Shown: one piece after another, positions 1-7,594 of the stretch
Layout: every line of letters starts with the position of its first letter
How positions within the stretch are numbered: the first letter of the stretch is position 1
Assembly: GCF_900129545.1 (NCBI RefSeq)
Contig: NZ_FQWB01000001.1
Span: 1,302,001-1,366,000, forward strand
DNA: 64,000 nucleotides
Direction: 5' to 3'
Source: Flavobacterium fluvii
Lineage (GTDB): Bacteria > Bacteroidota > Bacteroidia > Flavobacteriales > Flavobacteriaceae
Program-made: the position numbers and the translations under genes
The notes under the pieces: model-generated
Database searches by the model: none
The model's input: the letters and a program-made list of their open reading frames with translations, nothing else
Told to the model about the DNA's origin: nothing

Positions 1-995
1 ACGTGAAAGTTTGTGCTTTTCCCGACGGAGAAGACCCTGATAGTTTTGCCAAGAAAACGCCTTATGAAGAATTGGTTAAATATTTAGACGAAAATGCCAA
101 AGATTTTATCCAGTTCAAGGCTTCTATGTTGATGAATGACGCCAAGAATGATCCCATCAAAAAAGCCGATTTGATTCGGGATATGGTGGTGAGTATTTCC
201 AAAATTCCGGATAGAATCCAAAGGGAAGTTTATATTCAGGAATGTTCCCGAATTATGGATATTTCTGAGCAAGTTTTGGTCAGCACTTTGGCGCAATTGG
301 TTCAAAAGGATGTTGCCGAGGTAGGAAAAAAATTAAAACAAGAACAAAAAGATAAAGCTTTTGAGGTCGTAAAAAACGACACGCCTGCCCAAGTTCAAAA
401 AATTGATATTCTCTATGGTTTGGAACGAAAAATCATAGAAATTCTTTTGTTGTACGGCAATAAAACTGAGGAGTTTGAGGATGTGCTTTTAAAAGCAAAT
501 GAAGAAGGCGAAATCGAGAATGTCATCGAAAAGAAGCAATACAAAGTGTTTCAGCGCATCTACCTGAGTTTACAGGAAGACGAAGTCGAGTTGGCAAATC
601 CTTTGTTTCGAGATATATTCAAAAGTTTGACAAGTTATTATCTTCAAAACGAGAATTTTAATATTGAGCAATATTTAATGCATTTGCAACCAGAGTTCGC
701 TCAAGAAGTAACCGATATTTTGATGGAAGACGAGAGGGTGGTCTTGCACAATTGGGAAGGACAGAATATTTTTCCAAAGTCGAAAAATGACACCATCAGC
801 CAATATGTGTCTGAAACGATCTTGACGATGCGTTGGTATTTGGTTGATAGAATTATCGAAGAAATAAAAAGCTCTATATCTTCTGAGCCTGGGTCAGATA
901 ATATAGAGCCTTTGTCTATGGCAATGGATTATTCTAAGCTAATCAACTCTTTTTCCAAAAAACTCGGCAGAGTGATGTCGCGTTATAGTAATTAA
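1..995 (+). CDS. dnaG: DNA primase, C-terminal part (5' end outside window)
   Basis: This is the C-terminal 330 residues of bacterial primase, which makes RNA primers for the replication fork. The frame is open from the first base, and the GTG at 3 is an internal valine. The opening residues VKVCAFPDGEDPDSFA are the conserved segment at the end of the Toprim catalytic core. The rest is the helical, charged C-terminal region that contacts the replicative helicase DnaB. The Toprim catalytic acidic residues lie upstream of the window. The TAA stop overlaps by two bases the stop of the convergent response-regulator gene, so no terminator separates them. The family call is firm; the start is not visible. 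Confidence 0.93.
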   Translation, partial: VKVCAFPDGEDPDSFAKKTPYEELVKYLDENAKDFIQFKASMLMNDAKNDPIKKADLIRDMVVSISKIPDRIQREVYIQECSRIMDISEQVLVSTLAQLVQKDVAEVGKKLKQEQKDKAFEVVKNDTPAQVQKIDILYGLERKIIEILLLYGNKTEEFEDVLLKANEEGEIENVIEKKQYKVFQRIYLSLQEDEVELANPLFRDIFKSLTSYYLQNENFNIEQYLMHLQPEFAQEVTDILMEDERVVLHNWEGQNIFPKSKNDTISQYVSETILTMRWYLVDRIIEEIKSSISSEPGSDNIEPLSMAMDYSKLINSFSKKLGRVMSRYSN

Positions 996-1621
996 ACTAT
1001 TTCCAATGTTTTTGCCTTGTTTACCAAATCTACTAGATTGGTAACATTCAATTTTTGCAACAGCCTTAATTTGTAAGTACTGATTGTTTTTTCGTTGAGT
1101 CCCAAAATTTTGGAAATCTCGTTGTTTTTCTTGCCGTCACTCAAATAGCGTAAAACTTCCACTTCACGATTGGATAGTTTTCTGTACAAACGCTCGCTTT
1201 TGTTTTGTTTTGCAATTAAAGCAAGGTTTTTCTTGACAGTTTCATTTATGATTATCTTTCCTTGATGTACTTTGATAATGGATTGGCCTAGGGTTTCCAG
1301 TTTTTCTTTTTTGGAAATAAAACCAGCAACACCTGCTTTGATGGCATTAGGCGCATAAATCTGCTCAGAAAGGTCGCTAAAGATGATGATTTTAGTTTTT
1401 GGGAAATTCTTCAGAATATTTTTAACTTCAAAAATACTGGAAAGCCCCTCTAATTCTAAGTCCAAGACTAAGACATCAATCTCCTTGGTAAGCAGGATAT
1501 CTCTTACCATCATAAAATTCCCCACATTGGCAACAATTGAAATGTCGTCATGATCTTTGAAGTAAGATTTTACACCAAAATGTACAACTGGGTGATTGTC
1601 GGCTAAACAAACTTTTATCAT
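992..1621 (-). CDS. NarL/FixJ-type response regulator
   Basis: This is a 209-residue two-component regulator. Residues 1-120 form a receiver domain: the acidic pocket residue is D8 (LADNHP), the probable phosphoacceptor is D54 (VLVLDLEL), and the conserved lysine lies in ISKKEK. Residues 145-205 form a LuxR-type helix-turn-helix (LSNREVEVLRYLSDGK... NEKTISTYKLRLLQKL). It is expected to bind DNA as a dimer when phosphorylated. No histidine kinase is adjacent, so its partner is encoded elsewhere and its target genes are unknown. It is transcribed alone, convergent with dnaG, and has a Bacteroidota-type -7 box upstream. Confidence 0.9.
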   Translation of the reverse strand: MIKVCLADNHPVVHFGVKSYFKDHDDISIVANVGNFMMVRDILLTKEIDVLVLDLELEGLSSIFEVKNILKNFPKTKIIIFSDLSEQIYAPNAIKAGVAGFISKKEKLETLGQSIIKVHQGKIIINETVKKNLALIAKQNKSERLYRKLSNREVEVLRYLSDGKKNNEISKILGLNEKTISTYKLRLLQKLNVTNLVDLVNKAKTLEIV

Positions 1622-1658
1622 AATTTTAAATTTAGAATTGTTTATCTCTTTCGAGAAG

Positions 1659-1666
1659 CAAAGTTA
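1659..1666 (-). promoter_or_regulatory. -7 box of the response regulator gene
   Basis: The minus strand reads TAACTTTG, an exact match to the Bacteroidota -7 consensus TAnnTTTG, about 38 bp upstream of the ATG. No convincing -33 TTG is found at the usual spacing of about 20 bp. The call rests on the motif only. Confidence 0.5.
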
Positions 1667-1708
1667 GTAAATAATATCTGTAAAATACAGAAAATCAATA
1701 GAAAAATA

Positions 1709-2515
1709 CTACTTAAATTCTTTGGGGATTGTGCAAACGGGGATTTCATTCATTTTATGTTGATTGACAGTGTTTAATTTTTTGTATATCTTGAACACGG
1801 TACTTTCTCTTTCCGTGAAATCTTCTGCTTTTTTTTCTTTTTCATCCTCCAGCATTGCCCATTCCAACTCGTCATAACTGGCGCCAAGTTGATCTTCGTC
1901 GGTCCTGTCGTCGCCAAACAAACCATCGGTTGGAGAAGCTTTTAGAATAGAAGTTGGAATTTTTAAAAACTCGCCCAAAGCATACACATCCGACTTCATT
2001 AAATCGGCTATTGGACTCATGTCTACGCCGCCATCACCATATTTTGTGTAAAAACCCACTCCGAAATCTTCTACTTTATTTCCTGTTCCCGCCACCAATA
2101 AACCATGGATTCCAGCAAAATAATACAATGTGGTCATTCGCAAACGGGCACGAGTATTAGCCAAAGATAGGTTTACTTTAGCGACATCAGCGGTACTTGG
2201 AACATTTTTTTTGAAATCTTCGAATACTGAGGTCAAATCAGCTTCAATATTTTTTACGTTTGGGAATCTTTTTTTCAATTGCTCGATGTGTTCTTGTCCA
2301 CGATTCACTTGACTTGGAGCTTGATGTATGGGCATTTCAACGCATAAAGTGGTCAAGCCGGTTTGTGCACAAAGTGTTGAGGTAACTGCCGAATCGACTC
2401 CGCCAGAAATCCCAACAACAAAACCACTTACTTTTGCGTTTTCTGCGTAGGTTTTTAGCCAATTTACAATATGGGTGTTCACTTTTTCAACTTGTAGCGT
2501 GCTTTTTTTAGTCAT
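1709..2515 (-). CDS. nadE: NAD(+) synthetase, ammonia-dependent type
   Basis: This 268-residue enzyme catalyses the last step of NAD synthesis: ATP-dependent amidation of nicotinic acid adenine dinucleotide. The N-type ATP pyrophosphatase P-loop SGGVDS is at residues 37-42. Further family signatures are GTGNKVED and the later DGLFGDDRTDEDQLGASYDELE. There is no N-terminal nitrilase (glutaminase) domain, so free ammonia is the likely nitrogen donor. I chose the ATG at 2515 (MTKKSTLQVEKV). The frame could be extended to a TTG at 2557, but that codon lies inside a -7 promoter box and the added residues do not look like family sequence. The gene is divergent from gldB. Confidence 0.95.
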   Translation of the reverse strand: MTKKSTLQVEKVNTHIVNWLKTYAENAKVSGFVVGISGGVDSAVTSTLCAQTGLTTLCVEMPIHQAPSQVNRGQEHIEQLKKRFPNVKNIEADLTSVFEDFKKNVPSTADVAKVNLSLANTRARLRMTTLYYFAGIHGLLVAGTGNKVEDFGVGFYTKYGDGGVDMSPIADLMKSDVYALGEFLKIPTSILKASPTDGLFGDDRTDEDQLGASYDELEWAMLEDEKEKKAEDFTERESTVFKIYKKLNTVNQHKMNEIPVCTIPKEFK

Positions 2516-2554
2516 AATACTTTGAGTTTTTAAAAAGGAGGAATTGTATATTTG

Positions 2555-2562
2555 CAAAAATA
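2555..2562 (-). promoter_or_regulatory. -7 box upstream of nadE
   Basis: The minus strand reads TATTTTTG (TAnnTTTG), about 40 bp upstream of the chosen ATG. A second exact match, TAACTTTG, lies at 2592-2599, so there may be two start sites. Neither has a clear -33 element. Confidence 0.45.
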
Positions 2563-2660
2563 ATAATTTTATAGACAGTATCTCTTCATTTCAAAGTTAG
2601 TTCGCTTAACCTTATAAAGAATTGCGAGAACTGAAGAAATCAGGCCTCAAAAAAGTATAA

Positions 2661-3617
2661 ATGAGAAAAATAATTTTTATAATCACGTTAATGACCGTTT
2701 TTGTCTCCTGTGACAAAAAATCAAAAGTTGAAAAAGAGATTGAGGAAATTCCAGTGACAATTAAGGTCGAACGGTTTGATAAACTTTTTTTCGAGGCGAA
2801 ACCAGAGGATTTGGGTAAATTAAAAAAAGAATTTCCTTTCTTTTTTCCACCGGGAAATGACGATAATGTTTGGCTTGAAAAAATGCAAAATCCGCTTTGG
2901 AGAGAATTATATACCGAAGTCCAGAAAAAATACTCCAATTTCGAACTTATTCAAAATGAATTGGAAACCCTTTTCAAACATATAAAATATAATTTTCCTA
3001 AAACTAAAACGCCAAAAGTGATTACCGTAATCTCTGAAATGGATTATAACAACAAGGTAATTTATGCGGATAGTTTACTGATTATTTCGCTGGAATTGTA
3101 TTTAGGAAAAGAGCATAAATTTTACCAATTTCCGAACTATTTGAAACAGAATTTCGAAGAAAAACAGATGATGCCGGACGTGGTTTCAAGTTTCGCCCTC
3201 AATAAAATTTCGCCTGTAACAGATAAAACTTTGCTGAGCCAAATGATTTATTTTGGAAAGGAATTGTATTTGAAAGATTTGCTATTGCCGGACTACAGCG
3301 ATGCCGACAAAATGGGATATACTTCAGAACAAATCAAATGGTGTGAGGAAAATGAAAGTTATATGTGGCGCTATTTCTTGGAAAAAGAAATGTTGTACAG
3401 CTATGATTCAAAATTGGGCAACCGATTTGTAAATCCAGCCCCATTTTCCAAGTTTTATCTTGAAATCGACAATGAATCACCGGGAAGAGTAGGCGCTTGG
3501 ATAGGTTGGCAAATGGTTCGTTCCTATATGAAAAACAATGACGTTCCAATTGAGGAACTGCTAAAAATGAATGCTAAAGAAATATTCGAAAAATCTAAAT
3601 ATAAACCCAAGAAATAA
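2661..3617 (+). CDS. gldB: Gliding motility lipoprotein GldB
   Basis: This 318-residue protein has a lipoprotein signal (MRKIIFIITLMTVFVSC, with Cys17 as the likely lipidated residue). It matches the GldB family in length, in the motif stretch RFDKLFFEA, in the C-terminal SPGRVGAWIGWQMVRSYM, and in being followed directly by gldC. GldB is required for gliding motility and the associated type IX secretion in Flavobacterium johnsoniae; its biochemical role is not established. The fold has been compared to zinc-dependent peptidase-like proteins, and no HExxH motif is visible here. Its stop codon shares one base with the gldC start (TAATG), which indicates translational coupling. Confidence 0.93.
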   Translation: MRKIIFIITLMTVFVSCDKKSKVEKEIEEIPVTIKVERFDKLFFEAKPEDLGKLKKEFPFFFPPGNDDNVWLEKMQNPLWRELYTEVQKKYSNFELIQNELETLFKHIKYNFPKTKTPKVITVISEMDYNNKVIYADSLLIISLELYLGKEHKFYQFPNYLKQNFEEKQMMPDVVSSFALNKISPVTDKTLLSQMIYFGKELYLKDLLLPDYSDADKMGYTSEQIKWCEENESYMWRYFLEKEMLYSYDSKLGNRFVNPAPFSKFYLEIDNESPGRVGAWIGWQMVRSYMKNNDVPIEELLKMNAKEIFEKSKYKPKK

Positions 3618-3952
3618 TGGCAATTACAAATAAATCAGAAATTAAGTTAAGCATCGAATTAGACGAAAACCGTGTTCCCGAAAAATTAATGTGGACGGCA
3701 ATAGAAGGAGGAATTCAAGAGGAGGAATGCAAAGCGTTCATGCTTTCGGTTTGGGACGGTAACGAAAAATCAACAAAATGTATCGAATTGTGGACTAAAG
3801 AAATGCCGGTTGACGAAATGAAAGTTTTCTTTCATCAAACATTGACTTCCATGACAGAAACTTTTCAACGTGCCACGGGCGACGAAAAAATGTCGGCAAC
3901 AATGAAAGATTTTTGTGATTACTTTGCCGAAAAATTGCAGCTGAAATTGTAA
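3617..3952 (+). CDS. gldC: Gliding motility protein GldC
   Basis: This is a 111-residue soluble protein without a signal peptide. It is recognised as GldC by its length, the opening KSEIKLSIELDENRVPEKLMW, and its position directly after gldB. In F. johnsoniae, loss of GldC impairs but does not abolish gliding; its biochemical function is unknown. The start overlaps the gldB stop by one base and a strong terminator follows, so gldBC is a two-gene operon. Confidence 0.93.
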   Translation: MAITNKSEIKLSIELDENRVPEKLMWTAIEGGIQEEECKAFMLSVWDGNEKSTKCIELWTKEMPVDEMKVFFHQTLTSMTETFQRATGDEKMSATMKDFCDYFAEKLQLKL

Positions 3953-3972
3953 TTATCAAGATGGATTGTAAT

Positions 3973-4015
3973 AAAAAATCCCAAAACTAAAATGGTTAGT
4001 TTTGGGATTTTTTTT
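3973..4015. terminator. Bidirectional terminator between gldC and engB
   Basis: A perfect stem AATCCCAAAACTAA / TTAGTTTTGGGATT with a 5-nt loop is flanked by an A-run on the left and a T-run on the right. It can therefore end the convergent gldBC and engB transcripts in both directions. Confidence 0.9.
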
Positions 4016-4030
4016 GTTTTGAATGACGAT

Positions 4031-4651
4031 TTAAAACCCGCTGTTGTTTTTGAAAACTTCCTGGTTTACTTCGTCAATGTAATCTAAAACAATATCTTTT
4101 CCTGTAGATTCCGTTGCCGATGTCACAAAATATTGCGGCATTTCGGCCCAATTGTTGGCAAACATTTGCTTTTTGTAGGCTGCAATATGTGAATCTATTT
4201 TGGTTTTGCTGATCTTGTCGGCTTTGGTAAAAATGATGCAGAAAGGAATTTCGCTTTCGCCCATATACGACATAAATTCAATGTCGATTGATTGTGCTTC
4301 GTGACGAATGTCAATCAATACAAAGGCGCAAACCAGTTGTTCCCTTGTTTCAAAATAATCCGTGATAAATTGCTGAAAAACGGATTTGGTTTTCTTGGAA
4401 ACTTTGGCATAACCATAACCCGGCAAATCGACAAGAAACCAATTGTTGTTAATCAAAAAGTGATTGATCAACTGTGTTTTTCCTGGTCTTCCCGAGGTTT
4501 TTGCCAAATTTTTATGGTTGGTCAACATATTAATCAACGATGACTTCCCAACATTGGAGCGACCTATAAAAGCATACTCCGGCAAAAAGTCTTTCGGACA
4601 TTTTTCTACTTCGGAGTTGCTGACAATAAATTCGGCAGTATTAATTTTCAT
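4031..4651 (-). CDS. engB: Ribosome-biogenesis GTP-binding protein YihA/YsxC (EngB)
   Basis: This is a 206-residue TrmE-Era-EngA-like GTPase needed for late large-subunit ribosome assembly. G1 is GRSNVGKS (30-37), G3 is DLPGYG (75-80) and G4 is TKAD (142-145). The EngB signature KTSGRPGKTQLINHF includes the switch threonine. The ATG at 4651 (MKINTAEFIVS) is chosen because family members begin there. A longer in-frame extension to 4717 would run into the preceding hydrolase gene. It lies 32 bp downstream of that hydrolase on the same strand and probably shares its transcript. Confidence 0.94.
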   Translation of the reverse strand: MKINTAEFIVSNSEVEKCPKDFLPEYAFIGRSNVGKSSLINMLTNHKNLAKTSGRPGKTQLINHFLINNNWFLVDLPGYGYAKVSKKTKSVFQQFITDYFETREQLVCAFVLIDIRHEAQSIDIEFMSYMGESEIPFCIIFTKADKISKTKIDSHIAAYKKQMFANNWAEMPQYFVTSATESTGKDIVLDYIDEVNQEVFKNNSGF

Positions 4652-4683
4652 AATGATTGTTGTAAATTCTTTGCAAAAAAAAT

Positions 4684-5457
4684 CTAATGCGCCTTCAAAT
4701 GGGTATGTGTCAACCAATCTTCCAGCAAACGATTGAACTCTTCAGGATGTTCCATCATGGCGGCGTGACCGCATTTGTCAATCCAGTATAAAGTGGCATT
4801 TGGCAATAATTCATTGAACTCTTCGGCTACATTTGGAGGAGTTACACCATCATTTTTTCCCCAAATCAAACAAGTTTGAACGTGCATTTTTGGTAAATCT
4901 TTTGCCATGTTGTGTCGAATGGCACTTTTGGCAATTGTCAGCGTTTTGATTAGTTTAATTCGGTCGTTTACAGTGGCATAAACTTCGTCTACCAATTCTG
5001 GAGTTGCCATTGCGGGATCATAAAATACGGCTTCCGCTTTTTTTCTGATGTATTCATAGTCGCCTCTTTTGGGATAACTGTCGCCCATGGCGCTTTCGTA
5101 AAGTCCTGAACTTCCAGTCAAAACGAGTCCTGCCACTTTTTCTGGATACATCTTGGTGTGGTACAAAGCGATGTGGCCTCCCAATGAGTTTCCCAACAAA
5201 ATGACTCTGTCAAAACCTTTGAAAGTGATAAAATCCTTCACATATTTTGCAAAAGCTTTTACGTTGGTTTTCAAAATGTTTTGGGTGTATATCGGTAAAT
5301 CTGGTATTACTATTTTGTATCCTTTTTCAGAAAAATAACTGGCCACGGCATCAAAGTTGCTTAATCCTCCCATTAAACCGTGCAAAACAACAATTGGAGT
5401 TCCTTCTCCGGATTCATAATAGCTGTATCTACCTTCTTTTTTAAAGTATTTTTCCAT
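4684..5457 (-). CDS. Alpha/beta hydrolase
   Basis: This is a 257-residue alpha/beta-hydrolase-fold enzyme. The nucleophile elbow is GNSLGG with Ser91, the oxyanion strand is HGLMGG (26-31), the acid is probably Asp203 (WGKNDGVTPP), and the base is His231 (DKCGHAAMMEHPEEF). The triad is intact, so it is probably an active esterase, lipase or C-C hydrolase, but the substrate cannot be read from sequence. It has no signal peptide and is predicted to be cytoplasmic. It is first in an apparent two-gene unit with engB. Confidence 0.9.
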   Translation of the reverse strand: MEKYFKKEGRYSYYESGEGTPIVVLHGLMGGLSNFDAVASYFSEKGYKIVIPDLPIYTQNILKTNVKAFAKYVKDFITFKGFDRVILLGNSLGGHIALYHTKMYPEKVAGLVLTGSSGLYESAMGDSYPKRGDYEYIRKKAEAVFYDPAMATPELVDEVYATVNDRIKLIKTLTIAKSAIRHNMAKDLPKMHVQTCLIWGKNDGVTPPNVAEEFNELLPNATLYWIDKCGHAAMMEHPEEFNRLLEDWLTHTHLKAH

Positions 5458-5485
5458 ACGTTTTATCGCAAATTTTCATTCGCCA

Positions 5486-5493
5486 CAAAGATA
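5486..5493 (-). promoter_or_regulatory. -7 box of the hydrolase-engB unit
   Basis: The minus strand reads TATCTTTG (TAnnTTTG), 29-36 bp upstream of the hydrolase ATG. The 5494-5740 stretch beyond it is AT-rich. It holds no open frame with coding character and no clear structure beyond a short GACAAA/TTTGTC pair near 5630-5650. Confidence 0.5.
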
Positions 5494-5745
5494 GGTTTTA
5501 ATAAATCAAAAAAAATTCCTGCAATCAAATTTTATCAAGATTCTTCTTTTTGTTAAAAATAGCAATGTAGCGGTATCGATTTCGCTTCAAATATTTTGGT
5601 TTAATTTCTTTCAAAAGAAGGTTTATTAACGACAAATTTCTCTTTTTGTCAGAGAATCTTTTCGACAATTGAATAGTTCTCAACAATGGGCTCAAAAAAC
5701 GGCTAACGTTCTGATTGTCTAAAAACTAGGCTTTCTGCTTTGAAA

Positions 5746-5791
5746 GTGGTAAAACTTATTAACAAAGTGGTAAGTTGTGGTAAATTGTGGT
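5746..5791 (+). promoter_or_regulatory. MraZ-type operator: four GTGGT repeats
   Basis: GTGGT occurs at 5746, 5767, 5777 and 5787, so three copies are spaced exactly 10 bp apart and the first sits 21 bp further upstream. Two are preceded by AAA, giving AAAGTGGTAA. MraZ is known to bind GTGG/TGGG-type direct repeats with a 10-bp period just upstream of its own operon (E. coli TGGGN repeats, mollicute AAAGTG boxes). The array ends 12 bp before the -7 box of mraZ, over the -33 region, which fits autorepression of the dcw operon. Binding is inferred from motif and position. Confidence 0.72.
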
Positions 5792-5802
5792 AGAAATTTT
5801 TA

Positions 5803-5810
5803 TATTTTTG
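5803..5810 (+). promoter_or_regulatory. -7 box of the dcw operon
   Basis: TATTTTTG is an exact TAnnTTTG match, 27-34 bp before the TTG start of mraZ. It lies directly downstream of the GTGGT repeat array. This is the only clear promoter for the 16-kb division cluster visible in the window. Confidence 0.65.
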
Positions 5811-5836
5811 CTCATCACATTTTAATATTATTTCAA

Positions 5837-6310
5837 TTGAATACAATTGTCGGAACATATGAATGTAAAGTCGATGCCAAAGGAAGGGTTTTGTTGCCTT
5901 CACCTTTGAAAAAGCAATTGGCTGCTTCACTTCAAAACGGGTTTGTTTTGAAGCGTTCTGTTTTTCAGCCTTGTCTGGAATTGTATCCAATGGAAGAATG
6001 GGATTTGATGATGCAAAAAATCAACAAACTCAATCGATTCGTAAAGAAAAACAATGACTTTATCCGTCGATTCACGGCAGGAGTAAAGGTGGTTGAAATC
6101 GATGCGTTGGGGCGATTATTGGTTCCGAAGGATTTAGTGGTTTTTGCAGGTATTGCCAAAGACGTCGTGTTTTCATCGGCTGTCAATATTGTGGAGATTT
6201 GGGACAAGGATTTATATGAAAAATCAATAGACGGTCAGGACATTGATTTTGCAGATTTAGCCGAAGATGTAATGGGGAACTTAAATGACGACGACAATGG
6301 AATATCATAA
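5837..6310 (+). CDS. mraZ: Transcriptional regulator MraZ
   Basis: This 157-residue protein has two SpoVT/AbrB-like swapped-hairpin halves: residues 1-60 begin NTIVGTYECKVDAKGRVLLP, and the second half is centred on VEIDALGRLLVPKDLV. The DAKGR/DALGR pair is diagnostic. MraZ binds repeats upstream of its own gene and controls the dcw cluster. The start is the TTG at 5837: the conserved N terminus begins there, no in-frame ATG is suitably placed, and the promoter's -7 box lies inside the longer frame upstream. The 3' end overlaps rsmH. It is the first gene of the dcw operon. Confidence 0.94.
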   Translation: MNTIVGTYECKVDAKGRVLLPSPLKKQLAASLQNGFVLKRSVFQPCLELYPMEEWDLMMQKINKLNRFVKKNNDFIRRFTAGVKVVEIDALGRLLVPKDLVVFAGIAKDVVFSSAVNIVEIWDKDLYEKSIDGQDIDFADLAEDVMGNLNDDDNGIS

Positions 6311-7193
6311 TCCGGTTTTGCTTCATCCTACGGTAGATGGTTTGAATATCAAGCCTGATGGTGTTTATGTTGACGTGACCTTTGGTGGTGGCGGACATTC
6401 AAAAGAGATTTTGCGCCGATTGGGTCCAAATGGAAAATTGTTTGCTTTTGACCAGGACGAAGATGCATTGGCAAATGCTTTGCCGGACGAAAGATTCACG
6501 CTTATCAACGAGAATTTCAGGTTTATAAAAAGGTTTTTGCGTTTTTATGGCGTGAAAAGCGTGGATGGGATTTTGGCTGATTTAGGAGTTTCGTCTCATC
6601 AGTTTGATGTTGCAGAAAGAGGTTTTTCTACTCGTTTTGATGCCGAATTGGATATGCGAATGAGTCAAAAAAATGATTTAAATGCCTACAGAGTAGTCAA
6701 TGAATATGATGATGCGAATTTGAGAAGAGTCTTCTTGGATTATGGAGAATTGAAAAATGCACCCGCTTTGTCAAGAACAATTATAGAGGCCAGAGAGCAT
6801 CAACCAATCAAAACTACAGATGAGTTGAAAGATATTTTGGCGAAATATTTACCTGAAAGAATTCGAAATAAAATATTGGCCCAGATTTATCAAGCCATTC
6901 GAATAGAAGTCAACCAAGAAATGGATGTTTTGAAAGAATTTCTGGAGCAATCATTGGAGATTTTGAACCCAGGGGGAAGATTAAGCGTGATTTCCTATCA
7001 TTCATTGGAAGACCGATTGGTAAAAAGATTTGTCAAAAACGGAATGTTCGAAGGAGAACCAGAACGTGACTTTTTTGGCAACTTTTCAGTTCCATTCAAA
7101 ACCGTCGGAAAACTAATTGTTCCAGATAACGACGAAATCAAAATCAACAATAGAGCAAGAAGTGCCAAATTAAGAATTGCCGAAAAAATATAA
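6285..7193 (+). CDS. rsmH: 16S rRNA (cytosine1402-N4)-methyltransferase
   Basis: This 302-residue SAM-dependent methyltransferase (MraW/RsmH) modifies C1402 in the ribosomal P site. The SAM-binding motif is VDVTFGGGGHSKEIL, and the family signatures ILADLGVSSHQFD and LSVISYHSLEDRLVKRF are present. Two starts are possible: ATG 6285 (MTTTMEYHNPV), overlapping mraZ by 26 bp, or ATG 6297 (MEYHNPV), overlapping by 14 bp. I report the longer. As in most bacteria it follows mraZ in the dcw cluster. Confidence 0.95.
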   Translation: MTTTMEYHNPVLLHPTVDGLNIKPDGVYVDVTFGGGGHSKEILRRLGPNGKLFAFDQDEDALANALPDERFTLINENFRFIKRFLRFYGVKSVDGILADLGVSSHQFDVAERGFSTRFDAELDMRMSQKNDLNAYRVVNEYDDANLRRVFLDYGELKNAPALSRTIIEAREHQPIKTTDELKDILAKYLPERIRNKILAQIYQAIRIEVNQEMDVLKEFLEQSLEILNPGGRLSVISYHSLEDRLVKRFVKNGMFEGEPERDFFGNFSVPFKTVGKLIVPDNDEIKINNRARSAKLRIAEKI

Positions 7194-7246
7194 TTTGTTT
7201 AAAAAACATTTGACTCTTTTGCGTCTTTGTGGCTAATAAAAAAATA

Positions 7247-7594
7247 ATGAAAAACGGAGTTTACGGCATATTGAAAGCGCGGTTTCTAATTGAAGATGAT
7301 TCAATGAAGAATTGGCGTTTTATCGTTTTTCTAATCATTTTAGCCATTATAATGATTGCCAATACCCAAAATTTTGAGCAAAAAGTATTCAAGATAAGTG
7401 AATTGACCAATGATGTAAAAGAACTCCGTTCGGAATTTGTGGACAGACGTTCAGAGTTAATGAAGTTAAAAATGGAATCGACTGTGTCCGAGAAAATGGT
7501 GGAAAAACAAATTTTCCCATCGACAGTTCCACCAATAAAAATAAAAGTCAAAAAACCGGTTGAAAAAAGCTTTTTCCAAAAAATATGGCAGTAG
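7247..7594 (+). CDS. FtsL-like cell division protein
   Basis: This is a 115-residue bitopic membrane protein. A short cytoplasmic N terminus (about 25 residues) is followed by one membrane helix (WRFIVFLIILAIIMIANTQ) and a heptad-like coiled coil (about residues 50-90). This layout and its place between rsmH and the division PBP identify it as the FtsL analogue, which stabilises the FtsQ-FtsB-FtsL complex that activates septal synthesis. Sequence identity in this family is low, so the call rests on topology and position. ATG 7247 is preferred over an in-frame GTG at 7229. Its last 10 bases overlap the PBP gene. Confidence 0.8.
   Translation: MKNGVYGILKARFLIEDDSMKNWRFIVFLIILAIIMIANTQNFEQKVFKISELTNDVKELRSEFVDRRSELMKLKMESTVSEKMVEKQIFPSTVPPIKIKVKKPVEKSFFQKIWQ

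Noticed and set aside
2516..2557. Longer nadE start at a TTG (2557)
   Set aside because: The TTG is part of a TAnnTTTG promoter box, and the extra residues do not fit the family.
5767..5791. GTGGT repeats as a CRISPR or tandem-repeat array
   Set aside because: The units are 10 bp with no spacers. Position and sequence fit an MraZ operator instead.
5703..5990. 95-codon minus-strand frame across the mraZ promoter
   Set aside because: It overlaps the operator, promoter and first part of mraZ and has no coding character.
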